A stretch of 64,000 nt of DNA, taken from positions 2,611,001 to 2,675,000 of the forward strand of contig NZ_CP104467.1 in NCBI RefSeq assembly GCF_025369935.1, given 5' to 3'. The DNA is from Paenibacillus andongensis (GTDB lineage Bacteria > Bacillota > Bacilli > Paenibacillales > NBRC-103111). Position 1 is the first letter of the stretch. Every line of letters starts with the position of its first letter. The notes beneath the pieces were generated by a model. That model searched no databases and was not told where the DNA came from. It worked only from the letters and a program-made list of their open reading frames with translations. The position numbers and the translations under genes were made by a program. Shown here piece after piece: positions 1 through 8,820 of this stretch.

Positions 1-1
1 T

Positions 2-103
2 GATTCCTCCATGGACATAAATATGCCTTCTACTTCATTATTCCAAAAACGAGTTGAACAATTCGACGAAGGATTGACCAAAGAATTTTTGATCAACTTG
101 TAG
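2..103 (+). CDS. C-terminal end of an upstream gene (partial, unidentified)
   Basis: The frame is open from the left edge to a TAG at 101-103, giving about 33 residues ending in FDEGLTKEFLINL. The residue pattern (alternating charged and hydrophobic, helix-like) is compatible with the tail of a real protein, but I recognise no family. It could also be an internal ATG-initiated small frame (ATG at 11 or 23) without an obvious ribosome binding site. The stop codon lies inside the first TAGATT repeat upstream of the symporter gene. Identity needs the sequence to the left. Confidence 0.35.
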   Translation, partial: DSSMDINMPSTSLFQKRVEQFDEGLTKEFLINL

Positions 104-126
104 ATTCAAATAGATTACTGTAGATT
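101..126. repeat. Three TAGATT direct repeats at exact 10-bp spacing
   Basis: TAGATT occurs at 101-106, 111-116 and 121-126, each followed by four non-conserved bases, so all copies fall on one face of the helix. The array ends 85 bp before the symporter start codon. Helically phased hexamers like this are typical of response-regulator or other oligomeric activator sites. No regulator gene is visible, so the role is an inference. Confidence 0.45.
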
Positions 127-172
127 CCTCGTACAATAAAACTCATTCAAGACATTTTAACTTTTATACAAA

Positions 173-186
173 AGAAAGCGCTTTAC
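173..186 (+). promoter_or_regulatory. cre-like palindrome (candidate CcpA site)
   Basis: The block has a perfect 10-bp palindromic core, AAAGCGCTTT, and fits the idealised cre TGAAAGCGCTTTCA at 12 of 14 positions. It sits 25 bp upstream of the symporter start codon, just ahead of the ribosome binding site. Carbon catabolite repression of a dicarboxylate uptake/degradation unit would make sense, but this is predicted from motif and place only. Confidence 0.45.
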
Positions 187-211
187 ATTTTTATAAAAAA
201 GGGGAATTAAG

Positions 212-1477
212 ATGAAAAAATTTGGCTTGGCTTTTCAAATCTTGTTGGGACTAGTTTTAGGGGTTATTGTCGGGGCTATTTTTTATGGTAACCCATCCAT
301 CGAAAGTTATTTGAAACCGGCGGGAGACATTTTCATTCGTTTGATTAAAATGATCGTCGTTCCGATTGTCGTTTCTTCTCTCATTGTCGGAGTAGCAGGA
401 GTAGGAGATATCAAAAAGCTTGGAAGACTTGGTGGTAAAACGCTTCTTTACTTTGAAATCGTGACGACGATTGCTATTATTTTCGGCTTGGTCATAGCGA
501 ATATCTTTCAGCCTGGAGCCGGAATCAATATGGCTGGACTAGCTAAGTCGGATATTACGAAATATGTCGAAGCGACGAAAACAGTGACTAGTCACAGCTT
601 TGCCGATACATTTGTCAACATCGTTCCGAAAAACATTTTTGAATCCTTAGTAGCCGGTGACATGCTGGCCATCATTTTCTTCTCTGTCTTGTTTGGTTTG
701 GGCGTTGCCGCGATTGGCGATAAAGGAAAGCCGGTTTTATCTTTTTTCCAAGGCGTTGCCGAATCGATGTTCTGGGTGACGAACCAAATTATGAAATTTG
801 CGCCGATCGGTGTTTTCGGGTTGATTGGTGTAACCGTATCCAAATTCGGTGTCGGCTCCTTGATTCCTTTGGGGAAATTGGTGATTGCCGTGTATGTCGC
901 CATGTTCCTGTTTGTAGTTATCGTGCTTGGTTTGATTGCTAAGCTTTGCGGTACCAGCCTTATGGCCATTGTTCGCATTTTGAAAGATGAACTCATACTC
1001 GCTTACTCTACAGCAAGCTCCGAAACGGCTCTTCCAAAGATGATGGAAAAAATGGAGAAGTTCGGCGTACCGAAGGCAATCACGTCATTTGTTGTCCCTA
1101 CCGGATATTCGTTTAATTTGGACGGGTCTACGTTATATCAAGCGATTGCCGCATTATTTATCGCACAAATGTATGGAATCCATATGTCGATTAGCTCTCA
1201 GATCATGTTGATGCTTGTCTTGATGCTCACATCAAAGGGAATTGCCGGCGTGCCAGGCGCTTCGTTCGTCGTCCTGCTTGCCACACTTGGATCTGTCGGG
1301 ATTCCGCTCGAAGGATTAGCTTTTATCGCAGGTATTGATCGTATTTTGGATATGGCCCGGACAGTAGTCAACGTTATCGGCAATTCTATGGCCGCGGTGG
1401 TCATGGCGAAATGGGAAGGTCAGTACGACAAGAGTAAAGGAAAGCAATATTTAGAGTCCGTTAAGAAGGCAGCATAA
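212..1477 (+). CDS. SDF-family (DAACS) dicarboxylate/glutamate:cation symporter
   Basis: This 421-residue integral membrane protein would import C4-dicarboxylates or acidic amino acids with protons or sodium. It has the family length and order: multiple hydrophobic helices from residue 5, a serine-rich re-entrant segment (AYSTASSETALP, about residue 268), the TGYSFNLDGSTLYQ segment that lines the substrate path, and a conserved MARTVVNVIGN stretch near the C terminus (the family's MxRTxxNVxG motif). The start follows AAAAAAGGGGAATTAAG, a good ribosome binding site. It lies 23 bp before an aspartase gene, which favours aspartate, fumarate or malate as substrate over glutamate. GltP, GltT and DctA cannot be told apart from sequence by eye. 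Confidence 0.92.
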   Translation: MKKFGLAFQILLGLVLGVIVGAIFYGNPSIESYLKPAGDIFIRLIKMIVVPIVVSSLIVGVAGVGDIKKLGRLGGKTLLYFEIVTTIAIIFGLVIANIFQPGAGINMAGLAKSDITKYVEATKTVTSHSFADTFVNIVPKNIFESLVAGDMLAIIFFSVLFGLGVAAIGDKGKPVLSFFQGVAESMFWVTNQIMKFAPIGVFGLIGVTVSKFGVGSLIPLGKLVIAVYVAMFLFVVIVLGLIAKLCGTSLMAIVRILKDELILAYSTASSETALPKMMEKMEKFGVPKAITSFVVPTGYSFNLDGSTLYQAIAALFIAQMYGIHMSISSQIMLMLVLMLTSKGIAGVPGASFVVLLATLGSVGIPLEGLAFIAGIDRILDMARTVVNVIGNSMAAVVMAKWEGQYDKSKGKQYLESVKKAA

Positions 1478-1500
1478 GAAATAGCTAGGGGGAAAAGACC

Positions 1501-2925
1501 ATGACAACAGCTTCGCAAAGGGTGGAAAAAGATTTTCTTGGTTCGAAGGAAGTACCGTCCGACGCCTATTATGGCATTCAAACACTGCGCGCGGTTGAAA
1601 ATTTTCCGATTACCGGCTACCGCATTCATGAAGAATTAATACGTGCGATGGCAACCGTTAAACATGCTGCTGCCTCAGCGAACATGGAGATCAGGCAGTT
1701 GAATCCGCAGATTGGGCATGCTGTCGTGCAAGCAGCACAGGAGATTATGGACGGCAAATGGCATGATCAATTTATCGTCGATCCGATACAAGGCGGAGCA
1801 GGTACGTCCATCAACATGAATACCAACGAGGTCATCGCCAACCGGGCGATCGAGATTCTCGGGGGAATCAAGGGCGATTATTTTAAAGTAAGTCCCAACT
1901 CGCATGTGAATATGGCCCAGTCGACCAACGATGCTTTTCCGACAGCGATTCATATTGCAACACTTTCTTTAATTGAGAAGCTGCTCGTGACGATGGAGGA
2001 GATGCTCACAGCATTTCGTAAAAAAGCCGTGCAATTCGACGGGGTTATCAAAATGGGGCGGACGCATCTGCAGGATGGCGTGCCGATCCGCCTCGGGCAG
2101 GAATTTGAGGCCTACAGCCGAGTACTCGAGCGTGATATCAAGCGGATCAAACAAACCCGCGACCATTTGTACGAAGTCAACATGGGGGCAACGGCCGTCG
2201 GAACAGGCCTGAATGCCGATCCACGCTACATTAAGCGAGTTGTGGAATTGCTCGCGGAGCTCAGTGGATTACCTCTTATCAATGCTGATCACCTCGTGGA
2301 CGCAACTCAGAATACGGATGCCTATACCGAGGTGTCTGCCGCATTGAAAGTGTGCATGATCAACATGTCGAAGATTGCCAACGACCTACGATTGCTTGCT
2401 TCAGGACCGCGTGCTGGACTTGGAGAGCTGAATCTGCCTGCGCGTCAACCTGGTTCATCCATCATGCCAGGTAAGGTGAATCCGGTCATGGCTGAGGTTG
2501 TTAATCAGGTAGCTTTCCAGGTTATCGGGAATGACCATACGATTTGTCTTGCTTCTGAAGCTGGACAGCTTGAGCTTAATGTGATGGAGCCTGTACTCGT
2601 GTTCAATTTGCTGCAATCGCTCAGTATGATGAATCAAGTTTTCAAAGTTTTCCGTGTGCATTGTTTAGAAGAAATCGAAGCAAACGTAGAGCGCTGCAAA
2701 GAGTATGTGGAGAAAAGTGTTGGGGTCATTACCGCGCTCAACCCGCATCTGGGCTATGAAGTCGTAGCGAGGATCGCGCGTGAAGCGATTCTGACGGGGC
2801 GTCCTGTTCGGGAACTGTGCCTTCTATATAATGTCTTAACGGAAGAGGAACTCGAGATTATTCTCGATCCGTATGAAATGACGAATCCGGGTATTGCAGG
2901 AGCGGAGTTATTAAACAAAAACTAA
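1501..2925 (+). CDS. aspA: Aspartate ammonia-lyase (aspartase)
   Basis: This cytoplasmic enzyme converts L-aspartate reversibly to fumarate and ammonia. The 474 residues match the usual aspartase length. The superfamily signature GSSIMPGKVNP lies at about residues 318-328, and TGTxxNM-like and QSTNDAFPTA blocks (about residue 140) are present. The N-terminal pattern (KDFLG...PxDAYYGIQTLRAxENFPITG) is that of AspA rather than FumC or argininosuccinate lyase. The start follows GGGGGAAAAGACC. With the symporter upstream and malic enzyme downstream, it supplies the middle step of aspartate catabolism. Fumarase would have to come from elsewhere. Confidence 0.93.
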   Translation: MTTASQRVEKDFLGSKEVPSDAYYGIQTLRAVENFPITGYRIHEELIRAMATVKHAAASANMEIRQLNPQIGHAVVQAAQEIMDGKWHDQFIVDPIQGGAGTSINMNTNEVIANRAIEILGGIKGDYFKVSPNSHVNMAQSTNDAFPTAIHIATLSLIEKLLVTMEEMLTAFRKKAVQFDGVIKMGRTHLQDGVPIRLGQEFEAYSRVLERDIKRIKQTRDHLYEVNMGATAVGTGLNADPRYIKRVVELLAELSGLPLINADHLVDATQNTDAYTEVSAALKVCMINMSKIANDLRLLASGPRAGLGELNLPARQPGSSIMPGKVNPVMAEVVNQVAFQVIGNDHTICLASEAGQLELNVMEPVLVFNLLQSLSMMNQVFKVFRVHCLEEIEANVERCKEYVEKSVGVITALNPHLGYEVVARIAREAILTGRPVRELCLLYNVLTEEELEIILDPYEMTNPGIAGAELLNKN

Positions 2926-2971
2926 AGAGAAATTCATAGGAGTCGTTTCACAAAAAAAGGAGAGAGAAACC

Positions 2972-4393
2972 ATGTCTGTAACAAGCGGTGCCAGCACGTA
3001 TATGATATTTCGGCTTCAAATCGATAAAGAACTAGCCTCACTAGGCGATATAGCCGCTGTAATTGAAGGGACAAATGGCGATATTGTAGGGATTGACGTC
3101 ATCTCGTCCAGCCGTTCGAATACCGTCCGTGATATAACGGTTAATGTAGTAGATCAAGCACACAGCCAGTTGATCGATGAATCGCTTCAGAAGCTAAACG
3201 GTGTTAAGGTGATTCACGTGTCAGATCGGACTTTCCTCGTGCACTTAGGCGGGAAAATCGAGATTGCCTCCAAAATTCCGGTGAAAAACCGGGACGATTT
3301 GTCACGGGTGTACACGCCAGGTGTCGCCAAAGTCTGCACAGCGATTGCGGAACAGCCGAGCAAGGCCTACTCCCTGACGATTAAACGGAATATGATCGCG
3401 GTTGTATCGGACGGAACGGCCGTACTTGGGCTTGGCGACATCGGACCAATGGCAGCTATGCCGGTGATGGAAGGCAAAGCCATGCTGTTCAAAGAGTTCG
3501 CAGGCGTTGACGCATTTCCGATTTGCCTGGATACGAAAGACCCCGACGAAATTGTCCGCATCGTAAAAGCAATGGCTCCGGCATTCGGAGGCATTAATTT
3601 GGAGGACATTTCGTCACCGCGCTGCTTCGAAATTGAGGAGCGTTTGAAGCAGGAACTGGATATCCCGGTGTTTCACGATGATCAGCACGGAACGGCTGTC
3701 GTCCTTCTGGCCGGCTTGTTGAATGCACTCAAAATTACCGGCAAACAAATGTCGGATATTAAGGTCGTTGTGAACGGTATCGGCGCAGCGGGCATCGCAT
3801 GCTCCAAGATGTTGCTTGCCGCCGGTGTGCATAATTTGATCGGTGTGGACCGCAATGGCGCGATCCATCGGGAAGCTATTTATGACAACCCTCATTGGAC
3901 AGCGTTTGCTCAGATGACAAATCCGAACTTGGAAGTCGGCAGCTTGTCTGAAGTTATCAAGAATGCGGATGTTTTTATCGGCGTTTCGGCTCCGAATATT
4001 TTAAAAGTGGACGATGTTAAGTCCATGGCGAAAGACCCGATCGTCTTTGCGATGGCGAACCCGATTCCGGAGATCGACCCGGAGCAGGCCAAGCCTTACG
4101 TTAGGGTCATGGCTACAGGAAGGTCTGATAAGCCAAATCAAATCAACAACGTGCTTTGCTTCCCAGGCATTTTCCGTGGTGCACTGGATTGCAGGGCAAG
4201 CGAGATCAATGAAGCGATGAAACTTGCTGCTGCACAGGCGATCGCATCTGTCGTGACAGATGAAGAGTTGAACGAAACGTATATTATCCCGAGCGTGTTT
4301 AACCAGAAAGTCGTGGAAAAGGTAAGAGAAGCTGTTGTTGAAGCGGCTTACCGTACCGGGGTTGCCCGAAAAAGCATGAGAGAATCCAATTAG
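2972..4393 (+). CDS. NAD(P)-dependent malic enzyme with N-terminal ACT domain
   Basis: This enzyme decarboxylates malate oxidatively to pyruvate and CO2. The 473 residues divide into an ACT-like regulatory domain (about residues 8-90, small-ligand sensing) and the short bacterial malic-enzyme core. Visible core blocks are SRVYTPGVAKVC, DGTAVLGLGDIGP, GINLEDISSPRCFEIE, VFHDDQHGTAVV and the Rossmann glycine motif NGIGAAGIA (about residue 268). The start has a strong AAAGGAGAGAG ribosome binding site. It completes a likely operon in which aspartate is imported, deaminated to fumarate, hydrated by a fumarase encoded elsewhere, and drained to pyruvate. Cofactor preference cannot be read by eye. 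Confidence 0.92.
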   Translation: MSVTSGASTYMIFRLQIDKELASLGDIAAVIEGTNGDIVGIDVISSSRSNTVRDITVNVVDQAHSQLIDESLQKLNGVKVIHVSDRTFLVHLGGKIEIASKIPVKNRDDLSRVYTPGVAKVCTAIAEQPSKAYSLTIKRNMIAVVSDGTAVLGLGDIGPMAAMPVMEGKAMLFKEFAGVDAFPICLDTKDPDEIVRIVKAMAPAFGGINLEDISSPRCFEIEERLKQELDIPVFHDDQHGTAVVLLAGLLNALKITGKQMSDIKVVVNGIGAAGIACSKMLLAAGVHNLIGVDRNGAIHREAIYDNPHWTAFAQMTNPNLEVGSLSEVIKNADVFIGVSAPNILKVDDVKSMAKDPIVFAMANPIPEIDPEQAKPYVRVMATGRSDKPNQINNVLCFPGIFRGALDCRASEINEAMKLAAAQAIASVVTDEELNETYIIPSVFNQKVVEKVREAVVEAAYRTGVARKSMRESN

Positions 4394-4450
4394 GCGTATA
4401 GTATACAAAAGATAAAAGATTCTTCGATATTCTCTATATAAGTCAACAAA

Positions 4451-4493
4451 GGGGCTGTCCTCAAGTAGATTTCTACTTTGAGACAGCCCTGTT
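4451..4493. terminator. Imperfect hairpin after the malic enzyme gene
   Basis: GGGCTGTCCTCAAGTAG (from 4452) pairs with CTACTTTGAGACAGCCC (to 4489) around a short AT-rich loop, with a one-base offset inside the stem. Downstream is T-rich but without a clean T run. On the minus strand the same structure lies directly after a short reading-frame remnant, so it may serve that side or be a degenerate inverted repeat of a mobile element. Confidence 0.6.
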
Positions 4494-4497
4494 CTCT

Positions 4498-4599
4498 TTA
4501 CATCGACGCTATTTCGTTGTTTTTAGCTTCGGACAGCTCAAAAGTCATCAGTTTCTCCAACTCCGACCGGAGGTGAGTACGTAAATATATCTTCCTAGG
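4498..4599 (-). pseudogene. Short reading-frame remnant, C-terminal-like, unidentified
   Basis: On the minus strand a 33-codon open stretch (bounded upstream by an in-frame TGA) encodes a charged helical tail containing LRSELEKLMTFELSEAKNN and stops at 4498-4500. It has no start codon with a ribosome binding site. Immediately downstream on that strand is the hairpin at 4451-4493. The arrangement looks like the 3' end of a lost gene with its terminator, or of an old insertion sequence. I do not recognise the family. Confidence 0.3.
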
Positions 4600-4612
4600 T
4601 CATATATTCTAA

Positions 4613-4642
4613 TAGACATAAAGCGAACATACGTGCTATAAT
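4613..4642 (+). promoter_or_regulatory. Sigma-A-type promoter for the MFS gene
   Basis: TAGACA at 4613-4618 (5/6 to consensus) and a perfect TATAAT at 4637-4642 are separated by 18 bp. The pair sits 40 bp before the MFS start codon, so the unit would have a leader of roughly 30 bases. Confidence 0.7.
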
Positions 4643-4681
4643 TGGAAGATTCTGAGTGTCATCATAGATTGGAGATTAGGT

Positions 4682-5917
4682 ATGAATCAATCGTTACTTC
4701 GGAATCGGACATTTGTTTTCATGATGATCGGAGAAGCCATTCAAGGCGCAGGTATTTGGACAAGTATCATTGCTAATTTGCAATTTATGCAAAGCCACGT
4801 CCCGTCGGATTTAGGCAAGAGCTTGATCCTAATGTGCGGTTTATTTCTCGGTGTACTCATTTCGCCGCAAGCCGGGGTGTGGGCAGACCGCTATGATAAG
4901 AAAAAAATATTGTTTATCTCAGGGCTTGTCCGCTGTCTGGCTCCGATTGTCATGTTTGCGGCTATTCACTACCAATCCGTCGCCATTATGCTGTTGTCCG
5001 TCGTCATCATGCAAGTAGCGGCTACTGTTTATATGCCTACCGTACAAGCAGCGCTGCCTTCCGTCGTTCCGGCCTCCGAGCTGCTTAAAGCGAACAGCTT
5101 AAACTTTAACGTGATTACAATAGCGAGAATCGGCGGTACTGCTGCAGCAGGTATATTGGTATCCATGATGAATTTGTACACGGTCTACGCGCTGTCGCTT
5201 GCTTTTTACGTCATCCTCGTGTTGCTCATTACACAGTTGAGGATTCCCCTTGCTGCGGATTCCGCCGCGGCTGCAAAAAAGCAGGAGAAAATTCGCTTTA
5301 CGGAGTTGTTTCCACTCATTCGGTCAGAACCATCTATCTTTATCGGACTTATCAATAGCGGGGTTATTACTTTGTTTCTTGGCGGTTTTAATTTGCTTGT
5401 ACTGAAGTTTAGTCAAATCCAGCACAAACCGGAACTGATGGGTTGGATCTATTCGTTAGAAGGTACTAGCATTTTGATTGCAGGCCTATTCGCAAAGCGC
5501 GTGATCGGCATGCGAAATCTGGTAACCAGCTCTACGCTGTTCATGTTATTATTTGCGCTTTCTTTTGCTGGAATGTCCTTCAGTGAAAGCAGTTATGCGG
5601 TTCTCGGCTCTTACGTTATGTTCGGTTGCGCCGTCGCTTTTTTCTTTCCGATGATATCTACACTTTTCCAAATCAAAGTGCCGAAAGAAGCGCAAGGCCG
5701 CTTTTTCTCATTTCGCGGAATGCTTGACCGCGTGATGTTCCAGATTTCGCTGCTTGCGACCGGAGCTTGTCTCGATTGGTTCGGGATCTCCACATTTTTA
5801 CTAACACTCGCTATTATTACATTATCGAGCGGGATCTTGACGTTGTTCATAGCCAAACGAAAATCAATGGACGTCCGGCAACCGATTAATAGCGACACAG
5901 TTGCGGGAAATAAATGA
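4682..5917 (+). CDS. MFS transporter, drug/siderophore-exporter type
   Basis: This 411-residue membrane protein has about 12 hydrophobic segments. The loop-2/3 motif GVWADRYDKKK (about residue 63) is characteristic of the EntS-like MFS_3 exporters. Proteins of this type pump siderophores, antibiotics or other hydrophobic compounds out of the cell by proton antiport. The gene stands alone with its own promoter upstream and a bidirectional hairpin downstream. The start codon follows TTGGAGATTAGGT, a moderate ribosome binding site. The substrate cannot be inferred. The NRPS locus is about 13 kb away, so a role in peptide export is possible but unsupported. Confidence 0.88.
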   Translation: MNQSLLRNRTFVFMMIGEAIQGAGIWTSIIANLQFMQSHVPSDLGKSLILMCGLFLGVLISPQAGVWADRYDKKKILFISGLVRCLAPIVMFAAIHYQSVAIMLLSVVIMQVAATVYMPTVQAALPSVVPASELLKANSLNFNVITIARIGGTAAAGILVSMMNLYTVYALSLAFYVILVLLITQLRIPLAADSAAAAKKQEKIRFTELFPLIRSEPSIFIGLINSGVITLFLGGFNLLVLKFSQIQHKPELMGWIYSLEGTSILIAGLFAKRVIGMRNLVTSSTLFMLLFALSFAGMSFSESSYAVLGSYVMFGCAVAFFFPMISTLFQIKVPKEAQGRFFSFRGMLDRVMFQISLLATGACLDWFGISTFLLTLAIITLSSGILTLFIAKRKSMDVRQPINSDTVAGNK

Positions 5918-5932
5918 ATCTAGAGCACGAAC

Positions 5933-5968
5933 AAGCCCCGATCCTTGAAGGAGGAACCGGGGCTTTAT
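5933..5968. terminator. Bidirectional rho-independent terminator
   Basis: AAGCCCCG (5933-5940) pairs perfectly with CGGGGCTT (5958-5965), extended inward by a TCCTT/AAGGA stem, and is followed by TTATTC. It lies between convergent genes: the MFS gene on + and the beta-propeller gene on -, whose stop is about 20 bp away. It probably ends both transcripts. Confidence 0.85.
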
Positions 5969-5983
5969 TCGTCGTGAAAAGGA

Positions 5984-8404
5984 CTACGGAATTACCACCG
6001 AGTTCTTTTCCTTCAGCGTACCCAGGTCGTTCGCTTTGATTAATCCGTTCGAGACGGTGTACAGCGTGTCGCCGATATATAGAACGCGTTGTACCTGCTT
6101 GTCGCCGGCTTGAACATATTGTCCGGCTTTTTGCAGATCTTCCTGCGTAAGATGGGTAATGCCGCCACGGAACTGGAAGCCTTTTTCCAAATCAAGGTTG
6201 TAGACGTATGCGCCTTGGAAAGCAAAATTGCCGTATGCGTTAGCAGGCATCTTCGGATTGTTTGTCGTCTGATTCGGGTCGATTTTCATTACGTTAACGG
6301 GGAAGGAAAGCAGATTTTTTTCCTTGCTAAATAGCAACGCACGGTGATTGTGCAGCAGCTCAGAATCTGTGCCGCGGTCCCCGATCAGCTCCTTGAATTT
6401 CTCCTTCGGATTATTCACATCGGTAACATCGAACAGCGCCACTTTCATGCCTTGGTAATAGGCAATGGACTGCGGTCCATTCGGATTCTTGTTGTCAACC
6501 TCGATGGTATCTTTACCGAAGCCAATAATATGGTTTTCATCATAAGGATGCAGATAATCGCTGTAGCCAGGAATCTTCAACGCACCCAACAATTTTGGCG
6601 CAGCGGGATCCTTTAAATCCATAACGAATAGCGGATCGGTGTTCTTAAAAGTAACCATGTAAGCTCGGTCGCCCATGAAGCGGGTGGAGTAAATCCGCTC
6701 TCCTGGCGCGATGTTTTCGATCTTGCCTTTCTCGTTCAGGTTCCCGTCAAGTATGAAAACATGATTCTTCGAAGTCCCCTCATCTGTCCGTCCCACTTCG
6801 CCTGTTGTTGTAGCAAGCCGGAAGTAGCCATTATGCTCATCCATGGAAAATTGATTGAGTAAACGCCCGGGCACCTTACCTGTATGTTTGTACTCTGCTT
6901 TACCTTCGTTCAGTCCAAATTGATAAATGATCGTTTCCTGCTTAGGAAGTTCAAAAGACTGGATGACTCCGTTCGGCTCACCGACTCGTATGCCTTGAGC
7001 AGCATCACCAGCGGGCATCCTCATGGGTTGGATTCGCATCTGTTCATAATTCGTTACGGCCACATATAAGTTCTCTTCGGACGCGTACACGTTCTGACCT
7101 GAGCCGAGGTAAGAAGTGACATTCATCGTCTGATTCAATTCATTAAGATTGATGCCTCCGATGAGCACATAGTTAGGCTCCAGAGCTTTCGGCAAGTAAT
7201 AGACCTGATTGAGCGGAACAGAGGTAAAGGAATCGCCAGCCGCTGAATCCCGATAAGCAGGAATTAGGGCAGTCTTCGCTTTTTCTTTATCCGCCAATTC
7301 CCGGTATTGGTAGTAATTCACGTACTTATTGGAGATAAAATAGAGCGACGATCCGATTTTGCGGGAAGAAACGTAGTTTCCTTCAAGCTCAACTTCCTTC
7401 TCAAGCTTCAGGTTGCTCCGATCGGAGAGGTCGTAGACCATGACCTTCGCGGTTCCCTGGGATCTCATAGGCATAGGGAGGATCATTTTCTTCTCTGTTA
7501 TGCCGCTTTCCCCATTATTAGGGACCGGTATATAACTCTGATAAGAATTACCAAGCACGATCAGATGCTTGTCGTCCACGTAGATTTCACTAGGCTGGAA
7601 CTGCGTGTCTTGATTTTTCGGGAAATCGAGAATGCTCAGCACCTTCATCTGGTCAGAGGGATAAGCCTGAGTGACTATAATACGCTGCTTGTTTACCGTA
7701 TAGATGTAGGTTCCATCTGTCTTGACGACATCGGATTCATCCACGCCTTGCACTTGAACGTTCGTGCTGGAGTAACCGGGTGCCGCTGCCTTGGGCGAAT
7801 TTTGGACTGGAACAGCAGCACCGGCACTAGCTGGAGCCGGTGCGTTACCTAAGGATTTAGATTCAGCTTGTGTGGTTGTTACAGTAATCCTGGCGGACCC
7901 ACTGCTTTCATTCTGAGTCAAAAGTGTGACCAAGTGGTCATAGGTACCGACTACCGGCAAGCTGTCAGCCTGTTTCGTGATGTTCACTGAGCTGGTGGCT
8001 GAATCCCAGCGAACAACATAATTTGCGCTTTCCATAAAGAAGCGCAGCGGAATGTACATAGAACCATCTACCATTTGTGTACTGCCGTAAATGGTGCTTG
8101 CTTTACCGTTCACGTAAGCAAAGTCTGAATTCATTGGAAGCTTCAGTTCGTACTCGTTGCCAATAACTACCGCAAGCTGTTCCGTTTCACTCCATGTCAC
8201 TTCCATGCCTAAAGTCTTGGCAAGATCCTTTACAGACGCCATTAAAGTACCGTTTATTAATTTAGGCTGCTGTGAGAATGTGATAGGCTGTCCCTCAAGC
8301 CGAACTACTGGTCCCTGATCGGCATTAATGGAGTTAGGTGCAAATGCGGACGTTAAGATCATAGCGGATAACAGGAGGCCGACGACCAAACCTTTTTTCT
8401 TCAT
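5984..8404 (-). CDS. Secreted beta-propeller protein with copper-amine-oxidase-N domain
   Basis: The protein is about 806 residues. A signal peptide (KKK then a hydrophobic core, cleavage near residue 30) is followed by a copper amine oxidase N-terminal-like domain (about residues 33-148, with VKDLAKTLG and YIPLRFFMES), a widespread Gram-positive cell-envelope module. An Ala/Pro-rich linker (about 175-205) leads into a large C-terminal secreted beta-propeller domain that opens with the family hallmark VQGVDESDVVKTDG. The substrate is unknown; such proteins are exported and envelope-associated. I prefer the ATG at 8404 because the AAAAGGA ribosome binding site directly abuts the alternative ATG at 8413, whereas it is well spaced from 8404. 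No operon partner is visible. Confidence 0.85.
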   Translation of the reverse strand: MKKKGLVVGLLLSAMILTSAFAPNSINADQGPVVRLEGQPITFSQQPKLINGTLMASVKDLAKTLGMEVTWSETEQLAVVIGNEYELKLPMNSDFAYVNGKASTIYGSTQMVDGSMYIPLRFFMESANYVVRWDSATSSVNITKQADSLPVVGTYDHLVTLLTQNESSGSARITVTTTQAESKSLGNAPAPASAGAAVPVQNSPKAAAPGYSSTNVQVQGVDESDVVKTDGTYIYTVNKQRIIVTQAYPSDQMKVLSILDFPKNQDTQFQPSEIYVDDKHLIVLGNSYQSYIPVPNNGESGITEKKMILPMPMRSQGTAKVMVYDLSDRSNLKLEKEVELEGNYVSSRKIGSSLYFISNKYVNYYQYRELADKEKAKTALIPAYRDSAAGDSFTSVPLNQVYYLPKALEPNYVLIGGINLNELNQTMNVTSYLGSGQNVYASEENLYVAVTNYEQMRIQPMRMPAGDAAQGIRVGEPNGVIQSFELPKQETIIYQFGLNEGKAEYKHTGKVPGRLLNQFSMDEHNGYFRLATTTGEVGRTDEGTSKNHVFILDGNLNEKGKIENIAPGERIYSTRFMGDRAYMVTFKNTDPLFVMDLKDPAAPKLLGALKIPGYSDYLHPYDENHIIGFGKDTIEVDNKNPNGPQSIAYYQGMKVALFDVTDVNNPKEKFKELIGDRGTDSELLHNHRALLFSKEKNLLSFPVNVMKIDPNQTTNNPKMPANAYGNFAFQGAYVYNLDLEKGFQFRGGITHLTQEDLQKAGQYVQAGDKQVQRVLYIGDTLYTVSNGLIKANDLGTLKEKNSVVIP

Positions 8405-8643
8405 CTTCTTCATCCTTTTCAGTCGTTTTGAGAGTTACCATTATTTTCAACTATATCCTCTTAACGGATGTGTTTTCTGATTTGTTTCAGCGATTCGAAA
8501 ATATTTTTTATGGGGGTTCAAAACCAACAATTTACAAGGAATGATGAAAATGGCATTTACAATTAATCTATGTCTATTTAATACCGTGTAAATAAAAAAA
8601 ACTTAAACTAAATCTATCAATAAGTATCGAAGGGAGAAAACTC

Positions 8644-8805
8644 ATGGATATTAACACGTATGCTTTGGAAAAAATGATGGCTCAAAGAAAAACGGAATTA
8701 GAACAATCCCTGCCGATGGAAAGGAAAGTAAAGAAAGAAAACGAAACAAGTTGGTTGGTGAAATTGCAGCCTGCTTTTATCAATAGAGTAGGCTTAGTTC
8801 GGTAA
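8644..8805 (+). CDS. 53-residue small protein of unknown function
   Basis: The frame has an excellent ribosome binding site (AAGGGAGAAAACTC before ATG), 53 charged, helix-forming codons (MDINTYALEKMMAQRKTELE at the N terminus, then lysine-rich) and a TAA. It is followed 15 bp later by a clean terminator hairpin. It has no signal peptide, membrane segment or cysteines, so it is probably a soluble cytoplasmic protein. Having its own ribosome binding site and terminator argues for a real monocistronic gene. I recognise no family. It lies upstream of the 702-aa secreted protein gene on the same strand, but the terminator separates them. Confidence 0.6.
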   Translation: MDINTYALEKMMAQRKTELEQSLPMERKVKKENETSWLVKLQPAFINRVGLVR

Positions 8806-8820
8806 TTTTCGAGATTTGTC

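Noticed and set aside
5984..8404. Copper amine oxidase enzyme function for the secreted beta-propeller protein
   Set aside because: Only the N-terminal accessory-type domain is present. No catalytic amine oxidase domain or topaquinone motif is visible.
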